In this document: positions 1-8,587 of the stretch, in pieces
Layout: each line of letters starts with the position of its first letter
Position numbering within the stretch: the first letter of the stretch is position 1
NCBI RefSeq assembly: GCF_030812215.1
Contig: NZ_JAUSSG010000012.1
Span: 124,001 to 188,000 of the forward strand
Length of the DNA stretch: 64,000 nucleotides
Direction of reading: 5' to 3'
Source: Variovorax boronicumulans
Lineage (GTDB): Bacteria; Pseudomonadota; Gammaproteobacteria; Burkholderiales; Burkholderiaceae_C
The notes under the pieces: generated by a model
The model's input: only the letters and a program-made list of their open reading frames with translations
Told to the model about the DNA's origin: nothing
Database searches by the model: none
Made by a program: the position numbers and the translations under genes

Positions 1-873
1 GACCTTGGCCGAGCCGTCGTTGTTGGCCGCGGTGCCCTTGATGACTGCGTGGATGGTGTCGCCGTCGCGCAGCGCTTCATCGAGGCGCTTGAGCACGACC
101 ACGCCGGCGCCGCTACCGATCACCGTGCCGGCCGCATCGGCGTCGAAGGCGCGGCAATGGCCATCGGGCGAAAGGATCGCGCCGGCCTGGTAGCGATAAC
201 CGCCTTCTTGCAGCAGGTTGAGCCACACGCCGCCGGCCAGGGCCACGTCGCAGTCGTGGCTCAGCAGTGCCTGGCAGGCGGTGTGTACGGCAGTGAGCGA
301 GGTGGAACAGGCGGTCTGCACGCTCACGGCGGGGCCGCGCAGGTTGAGCTTGTAGGCCACGCGCGTGCACAGCGAGCCGCTGCCGTTGCCGTTCATCAGG
401 CCGAGCAGGTCGGCGATGCCCGTGTGCGCGCCGAGGCCGAAGGACGGCAGCAGGTTGCGGATCAGGTAGACGTTGGCGCCCTCGCCCGCATAGACGCCGA
501 CCTTGCCCGGCCAGCGCTCGGGATCGCAGCCGGCGTGTTCGAGCGCCGCCGAGGCGCATTCGAGAAACACGCGCTGCTGCGGGTCGAGGTTCTCGGCTTC
601 GCGGGGCGTGTAGCCGAAGAAGCCGGCATCGAACTGGTCGAAGCCTTCGAACATCACGCCGGCCTTCACGTAGTCCGGGTCGTCCAGCAGGCTCTGCGGC
701 ACGCCGCGTTCGCGCAACTGCTCATCGGTGAAGCGCGACACCGATTCCACGCCGTTGCTGATGTTGCGCCAGAAGGCGTCTACGTCGTCGGCACCGGGGA
801 AGCGGCCCGAGAGGCCGACGATGGCGATCTCCAGCCCGGTGGGTTCGGCGGATTCGTTGAAGGCGGTGGTCAT
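1..873 (-). CDS. Type I polyketide synthase, ketosynthase domain (partial, runs off window)
   Basis: The first 291 residues of a modular PKS on the minus strand; the frame is still open at base 1. The ketosynthase would perform decarboxylative Claisen condensation, extending the chain handed over by the upstream NRPS. Residues about 14-20 (LEIAIVG), the LDPQQRVFLE block near 96-105 and the active-site motif QTACSTSL (Cys189) are typical of type I KS domains. The SPDGHCRAFD block (first active-site His region) follows, and the visible part ends in the AANNDGSAK region. The ATG at 873 overlaps the NRPS stop by one base (TGATG), so the two are translationally coupled. Later domains (AT, KR, ACP) cannot be seen. 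The domain identity is clear; the product is inferred from the cluster. Confidence 0.93.
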   Translation of the reverse strand, partial: MTTAFNESAEPTGLEIAIVGLSGRFPGADDVDAFWRNISNGVESVSRFTDEQLRERGVPQSLLDDPDYVKAGVMFEGFDQFDAGFFGYTPREAENLDPQQRVFLECASAALEHAGCDPERWPGKVGVYAGEGANVYLIRNLLPSFGLGAHTGIADLLGLMNGNGSGSLCTRVAYKLNLRGPAVSVQTACSTSLTAVHTACQALLSHDCDVALAGGVWLNLLQEGGYRYQAGAILSPDGHCRAFDADAAGTVIGSGAGVVVLKRLDEALRDGDTIHAVIKGTAANNDGSAKV

Positions 874-3800
874 CAATTGACTCTCTCTGCCACTTTGCGG
901 CGTTGAAGCATGGCGGCGCGCTGGCGCAGCGCGCGGTCGTCGGCGGCGGCGGAAGATGCGGACGCGGCCTGGGCCCCTCCCTGCTCGATCCACTGGGCCA
1001 GCGACTCGACGGTGGGGTACTTGAAGAGATTGACCAGCGGCAGCGCGACCTGCAGCCGGTCTTCCAGCAACCGGTGCGCGCGGATCAGCAGCAGCGAGTG
1101 CCCGCCGAGGTCGAAGAAGTTGTCGTGCAAGCCGACCTGCTCGACCTGCAGCACCTCGGACCAGATGGCCGCGAGGGTCCGGGCGACATGGCCTTGCGGC
1201 GCTTCATAGGTGGCAGCGCGCCCCAGACCTTCGGGCTCGGGCAGCGCCTTGCGCTCGACCTTGCCGTTGGCGTTCAGCGGCAGGGCCTCCAGCACCACGA
1301 TGGCCCTTGGAACCATGTAGTCCGGCAGCGTCTGGCCGAGGCTTTCGCGCAGCGCGGCCACGTCGACGGACTGGCCCGCATGCGGCGCGACGTACGCCAC
1401 GAGCGATGCGCCCGCTGCGCCTTGCTTCGCCACGACGACGGCTTCGCGCAAGGTTGGCTGCGCGAGGAGTTGCGCCTCGATTTCTCCGAGCTCGATGCGG
1501 AAGCCGCGGATCTTGATCTGATGGTCGATGCGACCCAGGTACTCGATCTGGCCTTCGGCATTCCAGCGCACGAGGTCACCGGTGCGGTAGAGGCGCCCGC
1601 CGCTGCCGAACGGATCGGCCACGAAACGCTCGGCGCTCAGGCCCGGCTTGTTCAGATACCCACGCGCCAGGCTCACCCCGCCCAGGTACAGCTCGCCCGC
1701 CACACCACGCGGCACCGGGTTGAGCGCCGCATCCAGCACCCAGGTCTGCGTGTCGCTGATCGGACGGCCGATAGGCACCAGGCTCTGGCCGTCGTCGCGG
1801 CAGGTCCAGCGCGTGACGTGGATCGTCGTCTCCGTCGGGCCGTACAGGTTCTGCAGCGTCGCGCCGCTCAGGCGCCTGAGCGCTTCTCGCTGCGTCTCCG
1901 CGGGCATCGCTTCGCCGCCGACGATGATGTGCTTGAGGCGCGTGCTCGCCTCGATGCCCGGGTGCGCAAGAAACGCCTGCAGCATCGAGGGCACGAAGTT
2001 CAACGTCGTGATCTGGTGACGCTGGATCAGTTGCACCAGCCGCTCCGGGTCGCGGTGGTCGCCGGGGTTGGCGATCACGAGGCGCGCGCCCGTGGTCATC
2101 GGCCAGAACATCTCCCAGCACGAAACGTCGAAGCCGAAAGGCGCCTTGTGCAGCACGGTGTCGTCGCCGCCGAGGCCGTAGGTGTCCTGCATCCACGCCA
2201 TGCAGCTGCGAAGAGCCTCGTGGCGCACGGCCGCGCCCTTGGGCTTGCCGGTGGAGCCGGAGGTGTAGATGACATAGGCGAGGTGATCGCCGTGCAGCGG
2301 CACTTGCGGATCGGCGTCGGATTCGCCGGAGACGTCGAGGCTGTCGACCTCCAGCCGGGTGAGGCCGGCACGCGGCGCGATGAGCTCGCGGGTGGCCCCG
2401 TGGCTCAGCAGCAGTTCGATGCCGCTGTCTTCCACCATGTAGGCCAGGCGCTGCGCCGGGTACTCGGGGTCGAGCGGCAGGTAGGCGCCGCCGGCCTTCA
2501 GGATGCCGAGGATGCCCACGACCATCTCGAGGGAGCGCTCCATCACGATGCCCACGCGCATGTCGGGCTGCACGCCCAGGGCGATCAGCCGATGGGCCAG
2601 CCGGTTGGCACGCGCGTCCAGCTCGCCGAAGCTGAGCGACGACTCGTCGAACAGCAACGCCGTCGCATCGGGTTGTTGCCGTGCATGCCGTGCGATGCTG
2701 TGATGCACCAGCTCCGCACCCGGCTCCTGCCGCGCGTTCACGCTCCACTGCGTGAGCTGCGACTTCTCGGGCGCAGCAAGCAGTTCGACATCTCCGACCG
2801 CGCGCCCCGCATCGGCGGACAGCGCATCGAGCACCGTCACGTAGTGCTGCGCCATCCGCTCGATGGTCTCGGGCTCGAACAGGTCCGCCGCGTAGATCAC
2901 GTCGAGCATCAGGCGCCCGTCGGGCCGCTCGCGCGCTTCCAGCACCCAGTCGAACTGCGTCTGCAGATCGGGCAGCGCATGGTCGCTCACCTCGATGTCG
3001 CTCAACCGCTGCAGTGCGCGGTGATCCTCGAACAGGTGGTTGAACATCACCTGGAACAGCGGGCTGTGGCTCATGCTGCGTTCGGGCTGCAGATGCTGGA
3101 CCAGCTGTTCGAAAGGTAGGTCCTGGTGCGCCTGCGCGCCCAGCACCGTCTCGCGGGCCTGTGCCAGCACCTCTGCAAGGCGGGTGCGGCCGTCGATCGG
3201 ATTGCGCAGCACCAGCGTGTTGACGAACAGGCCGATGACGTTCTCGACCTCCACGCGGTTGCGGTTCGCAATGGCAGCGCCGACGCGGATTTCCTGCAGC
3301 CCCGTATAGCGATGCAGCAGCGCCTGCAGGCCCGCCAGCAGCACGACGAAGAGCGTGGAGCCCTCGGCCTGCGCGAGTCCGCGCAGCCGGCCGAGCAATG
3401 ACGCCGGCAGCTCGAAGGCATGCCGCGCCGCGCTGTAGGCGGCCTGTGGCTTGCGCGGGTGGTCGGTGCGCAACTCGAGCACGGGGTGCTCATCGCCAAG
3501 TTCCGCACGCCACCAGTCCAGTTGGCGCTGCGCCTCGCCGGCCGCCAGCCATTCGCGCTGCCACACCGCATAGTCGGCGTACTGCACGCGCGGCACGGGA
3601 AGTGCCGCCGCCCTGCCCTGCAGGCGGGCCGCGTAGCCGGCTGCGAGTTCGTCGATCAGCACCTGCATCGAAGCGCCGTCGGAGACGATGTGGTGCATCA
3701 CCACGGTGAGCACCTGTGCGTTGTCCGAGATGCGGATCAGCGCAGCACGCAGCAAGCCGCCCTGCGTGAGATCGAACGGCGCGGCCTTGAGGCGCCGGGT

Positions 3801-6173
3801 TTCATCGGCGAGGCGGCTGTCGCGTTCGCCGGCAGGCACGCCGCGCAGGTCGATCAGCTCCAGGGGCAGCGTGTCGGTCGGTTTGATCCACTGCGCGGCG
3901 ATGCCGTCGCTGCCGGCGCGGAACACGGTGCGCAGCGACTCGTGGCGCGCGACCAGATCGTCGAGTGCAGCACGCATTGCGTCGGCCTGCAGCGCGCCGG
4001 TGAGGCGAAGCGCGCCGCTCATGTGGTATGCCGCACTGGTCGGATCAAGCTGCCAGAGGAACCACTGGCGCTCCTGCGCATGGGACAGCGGCAGCGCGTG
4101 CAGCCTGCGTTCGGGCGGCAACACGGCGATGGGCGCCGGGCGGGCGCGCACGCCTTCGGCGAGTTGCTTTCGCACAGCGGCCGCGCATTCACGCAGCCGC
4201 GGTTGCTCGAACACGAGGCGCACCGGGAAATCGACATCCCAATGCGCCGAGATGCGCGAGGCCACCTGGGTCGCGGTGAGCGAGCTGCCGCCACGGGTGA
4301 AGAAATGCGCATCACGCGCAAAGGGCTTCGCATCGGCCGGCCGCAGCACCTCGCGCCAGATGGCGTCGAGCGCGCGCTCGGTCTCGTCCAGCGCGGGCTC
4401 TTCGGCAGGCGCCTCGATGGGGCCGCCCTTGACGAATGCACCGCGCTCGTAGATCGCATAGGCGTCCGCGCTGCGATCGAGCCAGCCCGCGCGGCAGGCG
4501 CTGCGCTGCAGCTTGCCGCTGGTGGTCTTGGGCATGCCGCCCGGGTTGAGCAGCAGCACGGCCGACAGCGCTTCGCCGAACACTTCGCTGACCGCGGCGC
4601 TCAGCGCCTCGACCAGCACCTGCGGCGGCACCAGCTTCTGCATGCTGCGCGACACCTCGGCCGCAGCGCCGATGCCTTCACCGTCAGGTCCGCTGGCAGC
4701 GAACACCGCGACGCGCCCCTTGCGCACCGCATCCACCTCGGCCTCGATGACGCGCTCGATGTCCTGCGGATAGATGTTGTGGCCGCGGACGATGATCAGG
4801 TCCTTGATGCGGCCGGTGACGTACAGCTCACCATCGCAGACGAAGCCCAGGTCGCCGGTACGCAGCCAGCGGCGACCCGCGATCTCGACGAAGGTCTCGG
4901 CGGATTCGCGCGGCTTGCCCCAGTAGCCGGCGCCGATGCTCGCGCCGCTCACCCAGATTTCGCCGATGCGGCCGGGCTCGGCCACCACGGACAGCGTGGC
5001 GGGATCGACGATCTCGACCACGTGCTCGATCGCCACCGCGCCGCAGCCGACGAGCAGCGTGCCGCCCTCGCTGGGCGAGCCCTTGCCGGCGGCCAGGCCG
5101 TCGGCGTCGAAGCCGCGCGCCACCATGCCGGCGCCGCGCTGGCCGCCGGTCACGAACAGGGTCGCTTCGGCAAGGCCGTAGCAGGCATAGACCGCACCGG
5201 GGTCGAAGCCCGCGGAGGCGAAGCGTTCGATGAAGTCGAATTCGGTGTCGGCGCGCACCGGTTCGGCGCCGGTGTAGGCCACGCGCCAGCTCGATAGATC
5301 GAGCTTGGCAAGCTGCACGTCCTTCACGCGCTCCAGGCAGAGGCGGAACGAGAAGTCGGGACCACCGCTGAGCGTGGCGCGGTGGCGCGAGATCAGCTCC
5401 AGCCAGCGCACCGGGCGTTCGAGGAAGTATCGCGGCGACGTCAGCACCAGCGGGATGCCGCTGTAGAGCGGCTGCATCAGGCCGCCGATGAGACCCATGT
5501 CGTGATAAAGCGGCGCCCAAGAGACGAACTTGTCGTCGGGCCCGATGCCCATGCCGACCTGGATCGCATGCTCGTTGGCCATCAGGTTGCCGTGCGTGAC
5601 GATGACGCCCTTGGGCGCCGAGGTCGAGCCCGAGGTGTATTGCAGGAAGGCGACGTCGTCGTCGGCCGGCTCGAAGGGCTGCCACGCGTCGGCGAGTGCA
5701 ACATCGATCGTGTCGACGGCAACGATCTGCACATCGCCGAACTGGCTGCCTGCCGCCGACATCGCGGCGCTCAAGGCAGAAGACGTGAGCACGCAGCAGG
5801 CTTGCGAATCGGCTGCGACGCCGGCGAGCCGCGCCAGGTGCTGCGGCCGCGTCGATTCGGGCGGGAACACCGGCACCGCGATCACGCCGCAGTAGAAGCA
5901 GGCCAGCATGCTCACGGCGTAGTGGTCGCCGTTGTCGAGCATGACGAGCGCGCGGTCGCCCTTGGCGAACTGCTGCTGCAGGCGGGCCGCGAGCGCGCGC
6001 ACGCGCTGCTCGAAGACAGCATAGGTGAAGGGCAGCTCGCTGTAGACGCCGTCGATCTCGTCGACCACGGTGAGCCAGACGTCATGCGGACGCCGTTCGG
6101 CCAACGCGCGCAGGTGCGCCACGAAATTACGCGGTTGCCGGCCGACGGATGCCGTCGCGAGCGGTTCGTTCAT
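873..6173 (-). CDS. NRPS: fatty-acyl-AMP ligase - ACP - condensation - adenylation - thiolation
   Basis: A 1766-residue loading/first-extension NRPS. Residues about 1-580 form a fatty-acyl-AMP ligase (YTSGSTSAPKG at 179-189, SWAPLYHDMG at 218-227) that would activate a fatty acid. A carrier domain follows (GGSSL, Ser631), then a condensation domain (SHAQERQW at 697, catalytic HHIVSDG at 827-833), an adenylation domain (IYTSGSTGKPKG at 1302-1313, YGPTETT at 1444-1450) and a second carrier (DNFFDLGGHSL, Ser1693). By hand alignment to GrsA the A-domain pocket reads DVWNIGLIHK. This is closest to threonine-type codes as I remember them, but the substrate call is tentative. The start is the ATG at 6173, two bases after the thioesterase stop; the open frame runs further upstream but that part is shadow. 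There is no terminal TE here, so the chain passes to the PKS. This architecture fits lipopeptide siderophores of Variovorax (variobactin/variochelin type). Confidence 0.95.
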   Translation of the reverse strand: MNEPLATASVGRQPRNFVAHLRALAERRPHDVWLTVVDEIDGVYSELPFTYAVFEQRVRALAARLQQQFAKGDRALVMLDNGDHYAVSMLACFYCGVIAVPVFPPESTRPQHLARLAGVAADSQACCVLTSSALSAAMSAAGSQFGDVQIVAVDTIDVALADAWQPFEPADDDVAFLQYTSGSTSAPKGVIVTHGNLMANEHAIQVGMGIGPDDKFVSWAPLYHDMGLIGGLMQPLYSGIPLVLTSPRYFLERPVRWLELISRHRATLSGGPDFSFRLCLERVKDVQLAKLDLSSWRVAYTGAEPVRADTEFDFIERFASAGFDPGAVYACYGLAEATLFVTGGQRGAGMVARGFDADGLAAGKGSPSEGGTLLVGCGAVAIEHVVEIVDPATLSVVAEPGRIGEIWVSGASIGAGYWGKPRESAETFVEIAGRRWLRTGDLGFVCDGELYVTGRIKDLIIVRGHNIYPQDIERVIEAEVDAVRKGRVAVFAASGPDGEGIGAAAEVSRSMQKLVPPQVLVEALSAAVSEVFGEALSAVLLLNPGGMPKTTSGKLQRSACRAGWLDRSADAYAIYERGAFVKGGPIEAPAEEPALDETERALDAIWREVLRPADAKPFARDAHFFTRGGSSLTATQVASRISAHWDVDFPVRLVFEQPRLRECAAAVRKQLAEGVRARPAPIAVLPPERRLHALPLSHAQERQWFLWQLDPTSAAYHMSGALRLTGALQADAMRAALDDLVARHESLRTVFRAGSDGIAAQWIKPTDTLPLELIDLRGVPAGERDSRLADETRRLKAAPFDLTQGGLLRAALIRISDNAQVLTVVMHHIVSDGASMQVLIDELAAGYAARLQGRAAALPVPRVQYADYAVWQREWLAAGEAQRQLDWWRAELGDEHPVLELRTDHPRKPQAAYSAARHAFELPASLLGRLRGLAQAEGSTLFVVLLAGLQALLHRYTGLQEIRVGAAIANRNRVEVENVIGLFVNTLVLRNPIDGRTRLAEVLAQARETVLGAQAHQDLPFEQLVQHLQPERSMSHSPLFQVMFNHLFEDHRALQRLSDIEVSDHALPDLQTQFDWVLEARERPDGRLMLDVIYAADLFEPETIERMAQHYVTVLDALSADAGRAVGDVELLAAPEKSQLTQWSVNARQEPGAELVHHSIARHARQQPDATALLFDESSLSFGELDARANRLAHRLIALGVQPDMRVGIVMERSLEMVVGILGILKAGGAYLPLDPEYPAQRLAYMVEDSGIELLLSHGATRELIAPRAGLTRLEVDSLDVSGESDADPQVPLHGDHLAYVIYTSGSTGKPKGAAVRHEALRSCMAWMQDTYGLGGDDTVLHKAPFGFDVSCWEMFWPMTTGARLVIANPGDHRDPERLVQLIQRHQITTLNFVPSMLQAFLAHPGIEASTRLKHIIVGGEAMPAETQREALRRLSGATLQNLYGPTETTIHVTRWTCRDDGQSLVPIGRPISDTQTWVLDAALNPVPRGVAGELYLGGVSLARGYLNKPGLSAERFVADPFGSGGRLYRTGDLVRWNAEGQIEYLGRIDHQIKIRGFRIELGEIEAQLLAQPTLREAVVVAKQGAAGASLVAYVAPHAGQSVDVAALRESLGQTLPDYMVPRAIVVLEALPLNANGKVERKALPEPEGLGRAATYEAPQGHVARTLAAIWSEVLQVEQVGLHDNFFDLGGHSLLLIRAHRLLEDRLQVALPLVNLFKYPTVESLAQWIEQGGAQAASASSAAADDRALRQRAAMLQRRKVAERVN

Positions 6174-6175
6174 AT

Positions 6176-6919
6176 CTACCCTTGATGCGCCTGAAGTTGC
6201 GCTTGATGAAGATGCGTCGGCAGACGCCGTGCGAGCGCCGCGAGAAAGACGGCCTCGTGTTGCCTGAGAAAGAAATGGCCGCCCTCGAACCAGTCGAGCG
6301 TGAATGCGCTGCCGGTCTCTTCGGACCAGGCCGCCACGGCCGGCACCTCGATGTCGTCCTGGCGTCCCGCGAAGGCATGGATCGGCAGCGGGAGCGGCGG
6401 CCAGGCGGCGACATGGACGTGGCTGCGGCAGACGCGGCGGTCGGCGCGCAGCGTGTCCAGCGTGATACGCATGAGTTCTTCGCTCGCGAACACCTCTTCG
6501 GGCGTGCCGCCCTGCTTGCGCAGTTCGGCGATCAGCGAGGCGTCGTCTTCGCCGCCGTCGAAACGTTCGGGGTCGCGCCGGGAAGGCGCCGAGCAGCCGG
6601 ACACCAGCAGCGCGCGCGGCAACGGCCGCCGCAACGACTGAAGCCGGCGGGTCACGCCATGCGCGAGCAAGGCGCCCATGCTGTGACCGAAGAGCGCGAA
6701 GTCGCCGCGCATCGCGTCGGCCTGCTCGGTGCAGATGCGCGCGACCAGCGCATCGAAGTCCTCGACAAAGACTTCGCCCATGCGCGCGCCGCGCCCCGGC
6801 AGCTCCACCGGCACGATGCGGACCCACGGCGGCAGGAAACGCCGCCACCGCAGGTACATCGAGGCGCTGGCGCCCGCACATGGCAGGCACAGCAGCGCCA
6901 GGGGCGCCTGGGCGCTCAT
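6176..6919 (-). CDS. Type II thioesterase (alpha/beta hydrolase) of the NRPS cluster
   Basis: A 247-residue alpha/beta hydrolase of the GrsT/RifR kind, which removes wrongly loaded or stalled acyl groups from carrier domains. Visible are LLCLPCAGASASMY near the N-terminus (oxyanion region), the nucleophile motif GHSMG (about residues 78-82) and a late GGHFFL that supplies the catalytic His. The chosen ATG at 6919 overlaps the MbtH stop by one base (TGATG). The NRPS starts two bases after its stop. Its separate-gene status and tight coupling support an editing role rather than product release, although release cannot be excluded because the terminal module lies outside the window. Confidence 0.92.
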   Translation of the reverse strand: MSAQAPLALLCLPCAGASASMYLRWRRFLPPWVRIVPVELPGRGARMGEVFVEDFDALVARICTEQADAMRGDFALFGHSMGALLAHGVTRRLQSLRRPLPRALLVSGCSAPSRRDPERFDGGEDDASLIAELRKQGGTPEEVFASEELMRITLDTLRADRRVCRSHVHVAAWPPLPLPIHAFAGRQDDIEVPAVAAWSEETGSAFTLDWFEGGHFFLRQHEAVFLAALARRLPTHLHQAQLQAHQG

Positions 6920-7173
6920 CAACCGGCTGCGGTTTCCGTGGCCGGTGCGTCCGCCTGTTGCTGCTGCATCCAATCGCGCAGCGACCTGGGCCGCATGTCG
7001 GTCCAGTGGCTCTCTACGTAGGCGAGGACTGTCTTCTTGTCGCCCTGGACGCCTTCCACGGCAGTCCATCCGCCGGGAACGGCTTTCCAGTGGGGCCAGA
7101 TGGAGTACTGGTCTTCGTGATTGACCAGAACGATGAAGGCTTCGTCTTCGCGGTCAAAACAGCTCGTCGACAT
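6919..7173 (-). CDS. MbtH-like NRPS accessory protein
   Basis: An 84-residue MbtH-family protein, a chaperone-like partner that binds adenylation domains and raises their activity. The family signature is clear: a NHEDQYSIWP block, then VPGGW, then a WTDMRPRSLRDW block. The start is placed at the ATG giving MSTSCFDREDEAF; a 14-codon upstream extension in frame is less like the family. It is coupled to the thioesterase by a one-base stop/start overlap and lies about 200 bases downstream of the FecR-like gene. That gap may hold a promoter for the biosynthetic genes. Confidence 0.96.
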   Translation of the reverse strand: MSTSCFDREDEAFIVLVNHEDQYSIWPHWKAVPGGWTAVEGVQGDKKTVLAYVESHWTDMRPRSLRDWMQQQQADAPATETAAG

Positions 7174-7371
7174 CGGTGCATCCTTGTTTGATTGAACAGA
7201 GAGAAAGGAGCGCACCGCAGCCGGTCGCGGACCGGACGGAATCTCGGCGCCCCTGCCAAGAGGACGCTTCAGAGGCCGATCTGTTCATTTTTCACGGAAG
7301 GACGGCGGGCGCCGTGGAGGCGCCGGGCCGGAACGCGCGCCGTGGGGCGCGTTCGCACTGGATGCAGGGGG

Positions 7372-7620
7372 TTATTGGCCGGTGGAGGGCCCGGAGTCGT
7401 CGTCCGGCGGCTCGTCGCCGAAGTCGTTGACCGGCGGGACGAAACCCGCGAGGAGCCAGAGTTGGGCCGCCTTGTCGTAGGCCCGGCGGTGCGCGGGGTC
7501 GGCGAGGAGCCAGGCTGTCATTTCAGTGCGCGCGGCTTCATCGAAGCTTTCGCCGTCGTGCTCGCGCTGCACCCAGTCCCATGCGGTATTCCAGATGGGA
7601 TCGCCCGTTTCCTGTGTCAT
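7372..7620 (-). CDS. Short FecR N-terminal domain (DUF4880-like) protein, putative sigma regulator
   Basis: An 82-residue protein resembling only the cytoplasmic, sigma-binding N-terminal domain of FecR-type anti-sigma factors: a Trp-rich helix (WNTAWDWV), then TEMTAWLLADPAHRRAYDKAAQLW, which matches the family's WLaadPaHrrAy core. There is no membrane segment and no periplasmic domain. The tail is acidic and disordered (DEPPDDDSGP). Full FecR proteins are around 300 residues, so this is either a stand-alone domain or a natural truncation. It follows the ECF sigma gene by about 110 bases on the same strand, so a role in modulating that sigma factor is inferred. The ATG at 7620 is chosen because the upstream codons do not resemble the family. 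Confidence 0.8.
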   Translation of the reverse strand: MTQETGDPIWNTAWDWVQREHDGESFDEAARTEMTAWLLADPAHRRAYDKAAQLWLLAGFVPPVNDFGDEPPDDDSGPSTGQ

Positions 7621-7731
7621 TCGTGAAGCTGTTCGCGTTGTCCGTCGAAGCCGGGGCTTGAATGAACCCGGCCGGTTCAACGCGCATTTTCGCGGGAAAT
7701 CGATTCGATCCCGCGACGGAGAAAGCCGCGG

Positions 7732-8271
7732 CTACTGCGCGTCGCTTTCGAGCAGCAGGTGGCCGCACGACTTGATCGCGTTGGCGGCTTCGGCGATCAG
7801 CCCATTTACGAGGCCCAGCGCGCAACCCAGGCGCGTCGCGATCTCGCGCTGCGTGAGGCCTTCGAGGCGGTAGAGCTCGAACACCAGCCGTGTGCGGGGC
7901 GAGAGGCCGGCAAGCACTTTGTCGATGGCAGTGATCACCTGGCGCTCGCACAACATGCGGTCGGGCGTCGAAGCGGTTGTCGGCATGTCGAGCAGCTCCA
8001 CGTCCACATCGAAGGTGCGATAGCTGGCTTCGACGCGGTGGCGGCGGCAATAGTCCAGCGCCATGTTGCGCACCACCTGGCAGCAATAGCCGATGGGACG
8101 GTCGGCCTGGCGCACACAGGGGCCGTCAGCGATCTTCAGGTAGGCGTCCTGCACGACGTCGTCGGCGAGGTCCGCCGTGTTGACGATCTTCCGGGCGACC
8201 CGCCAGAGCTGCGCCCGATGGGCGATGAAAACCTCTGCGAGCGAAGGCTCGGATGAATGCGGCAACGGCAT
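7732..8271 (-). CDS. ECF sigma factor (PvdS/FecI-like) for the siderophore cluster
   Basis: A 179-residue sigma-70 family protein of the iron-starvation class. Region 2 is seen in RAQLWRVARKIVNTADLADDVVQDAYLKI, and the region 4 helix-turn-helix in LEGLTQREIATRLG. It should direct RNA polymerase to siderophore promoters. The start is the ATG at 8271, preceded by a strong Shine-Dalgarno (GGAGGAAGAGG) about 9 bases upstream; an in-frame ATG at 8400 would add a poorly conserved leader that overlaps the probable promoter. About 80 bases upstream lies a Fur-box-like sequence, so iron repression through Fur is likely. It is the first gene of the minus-strand cluster. Confidence 0.93.
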   Translation of the reverse strand: MPLPHSSEPSLAEVFIAHRAQLWRVARKIVNTADLADDVVQDAYLKIADGPCVRQADRPIGYCCQVVRNMALDYCRRHRVEASYRTFDVDVELLDMPTTASTPDRMLCERQVITAIDKVLAGLSPRTRLVFELYRLEGLTQREIATRLGCALGLVNGLIAEAANAIKSCGHLLLESDAQ

Positions 8272-8351
8272 GTTCAACACCTCTTCCTCCAGTTCCAGTG
8301 AGCGAGCCGGGACAGGCCGCAGGTCCGATTTACCACTTTCGATGTAACAAT

Positions 8352-8370
8352 CGGAATAAGAATCATTGCT
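8352..8370 (-). promoter_or_regulatory. Candidate Fur box upstream of the ECF sigma gene
   Basis: The plus-strand sequence CGGAATAAGAATCATTGCT shares the AATCATT half and an AAT in the other half with the 19-bp Fur consensus, 11 of 19 positions by my count. It sits in a locally AT-rich patch 81 bases upstream of the chosen sigma-factor start, where iron-regulated PvdS/OrbS-type genes usually carry a Fur site. It could also act on the divergent transferase gene. Confidence 0.6.
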
Positions 8371-8587
8371 ATTTATAGGCGGATTTTGAGGCATTTCCAT
8401 GACCCTTCCGGATCGACACTCAAACAAACGACATGAGGAGCCCCGAGAAGATCCGCCGCGACAGATCGGATGGCCGGGCGATCCGCGAGAGAACGCGGAA
8501 CCTGGCACAGGGGGCCGCGATAATAGCCGACTTGCGCTTCGAGCAACATTTGCACAACAAGATTGCGGCGAAGCGCTGCCGCCCAAC

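Noticed and set aside
903..5297. Long plus-strand open frames of 738 and 625 codons across the NRPS
   Set aside because: They are complementary to FAAL, C, A and T domains with all motifs on the minus strand. Their composition is Arg/Ala/His-rich, typical of shadow frames.
7174..7371. Possible iron-starvation sigma promoter (AAAT ... CGTC) before mbtH
   Set aside because: The AAAT and CGTC elements are 20 bases apart, where about 16-17 is expected, and the flanking bases fit poorly. A promoter may exist here but this match is too weak.
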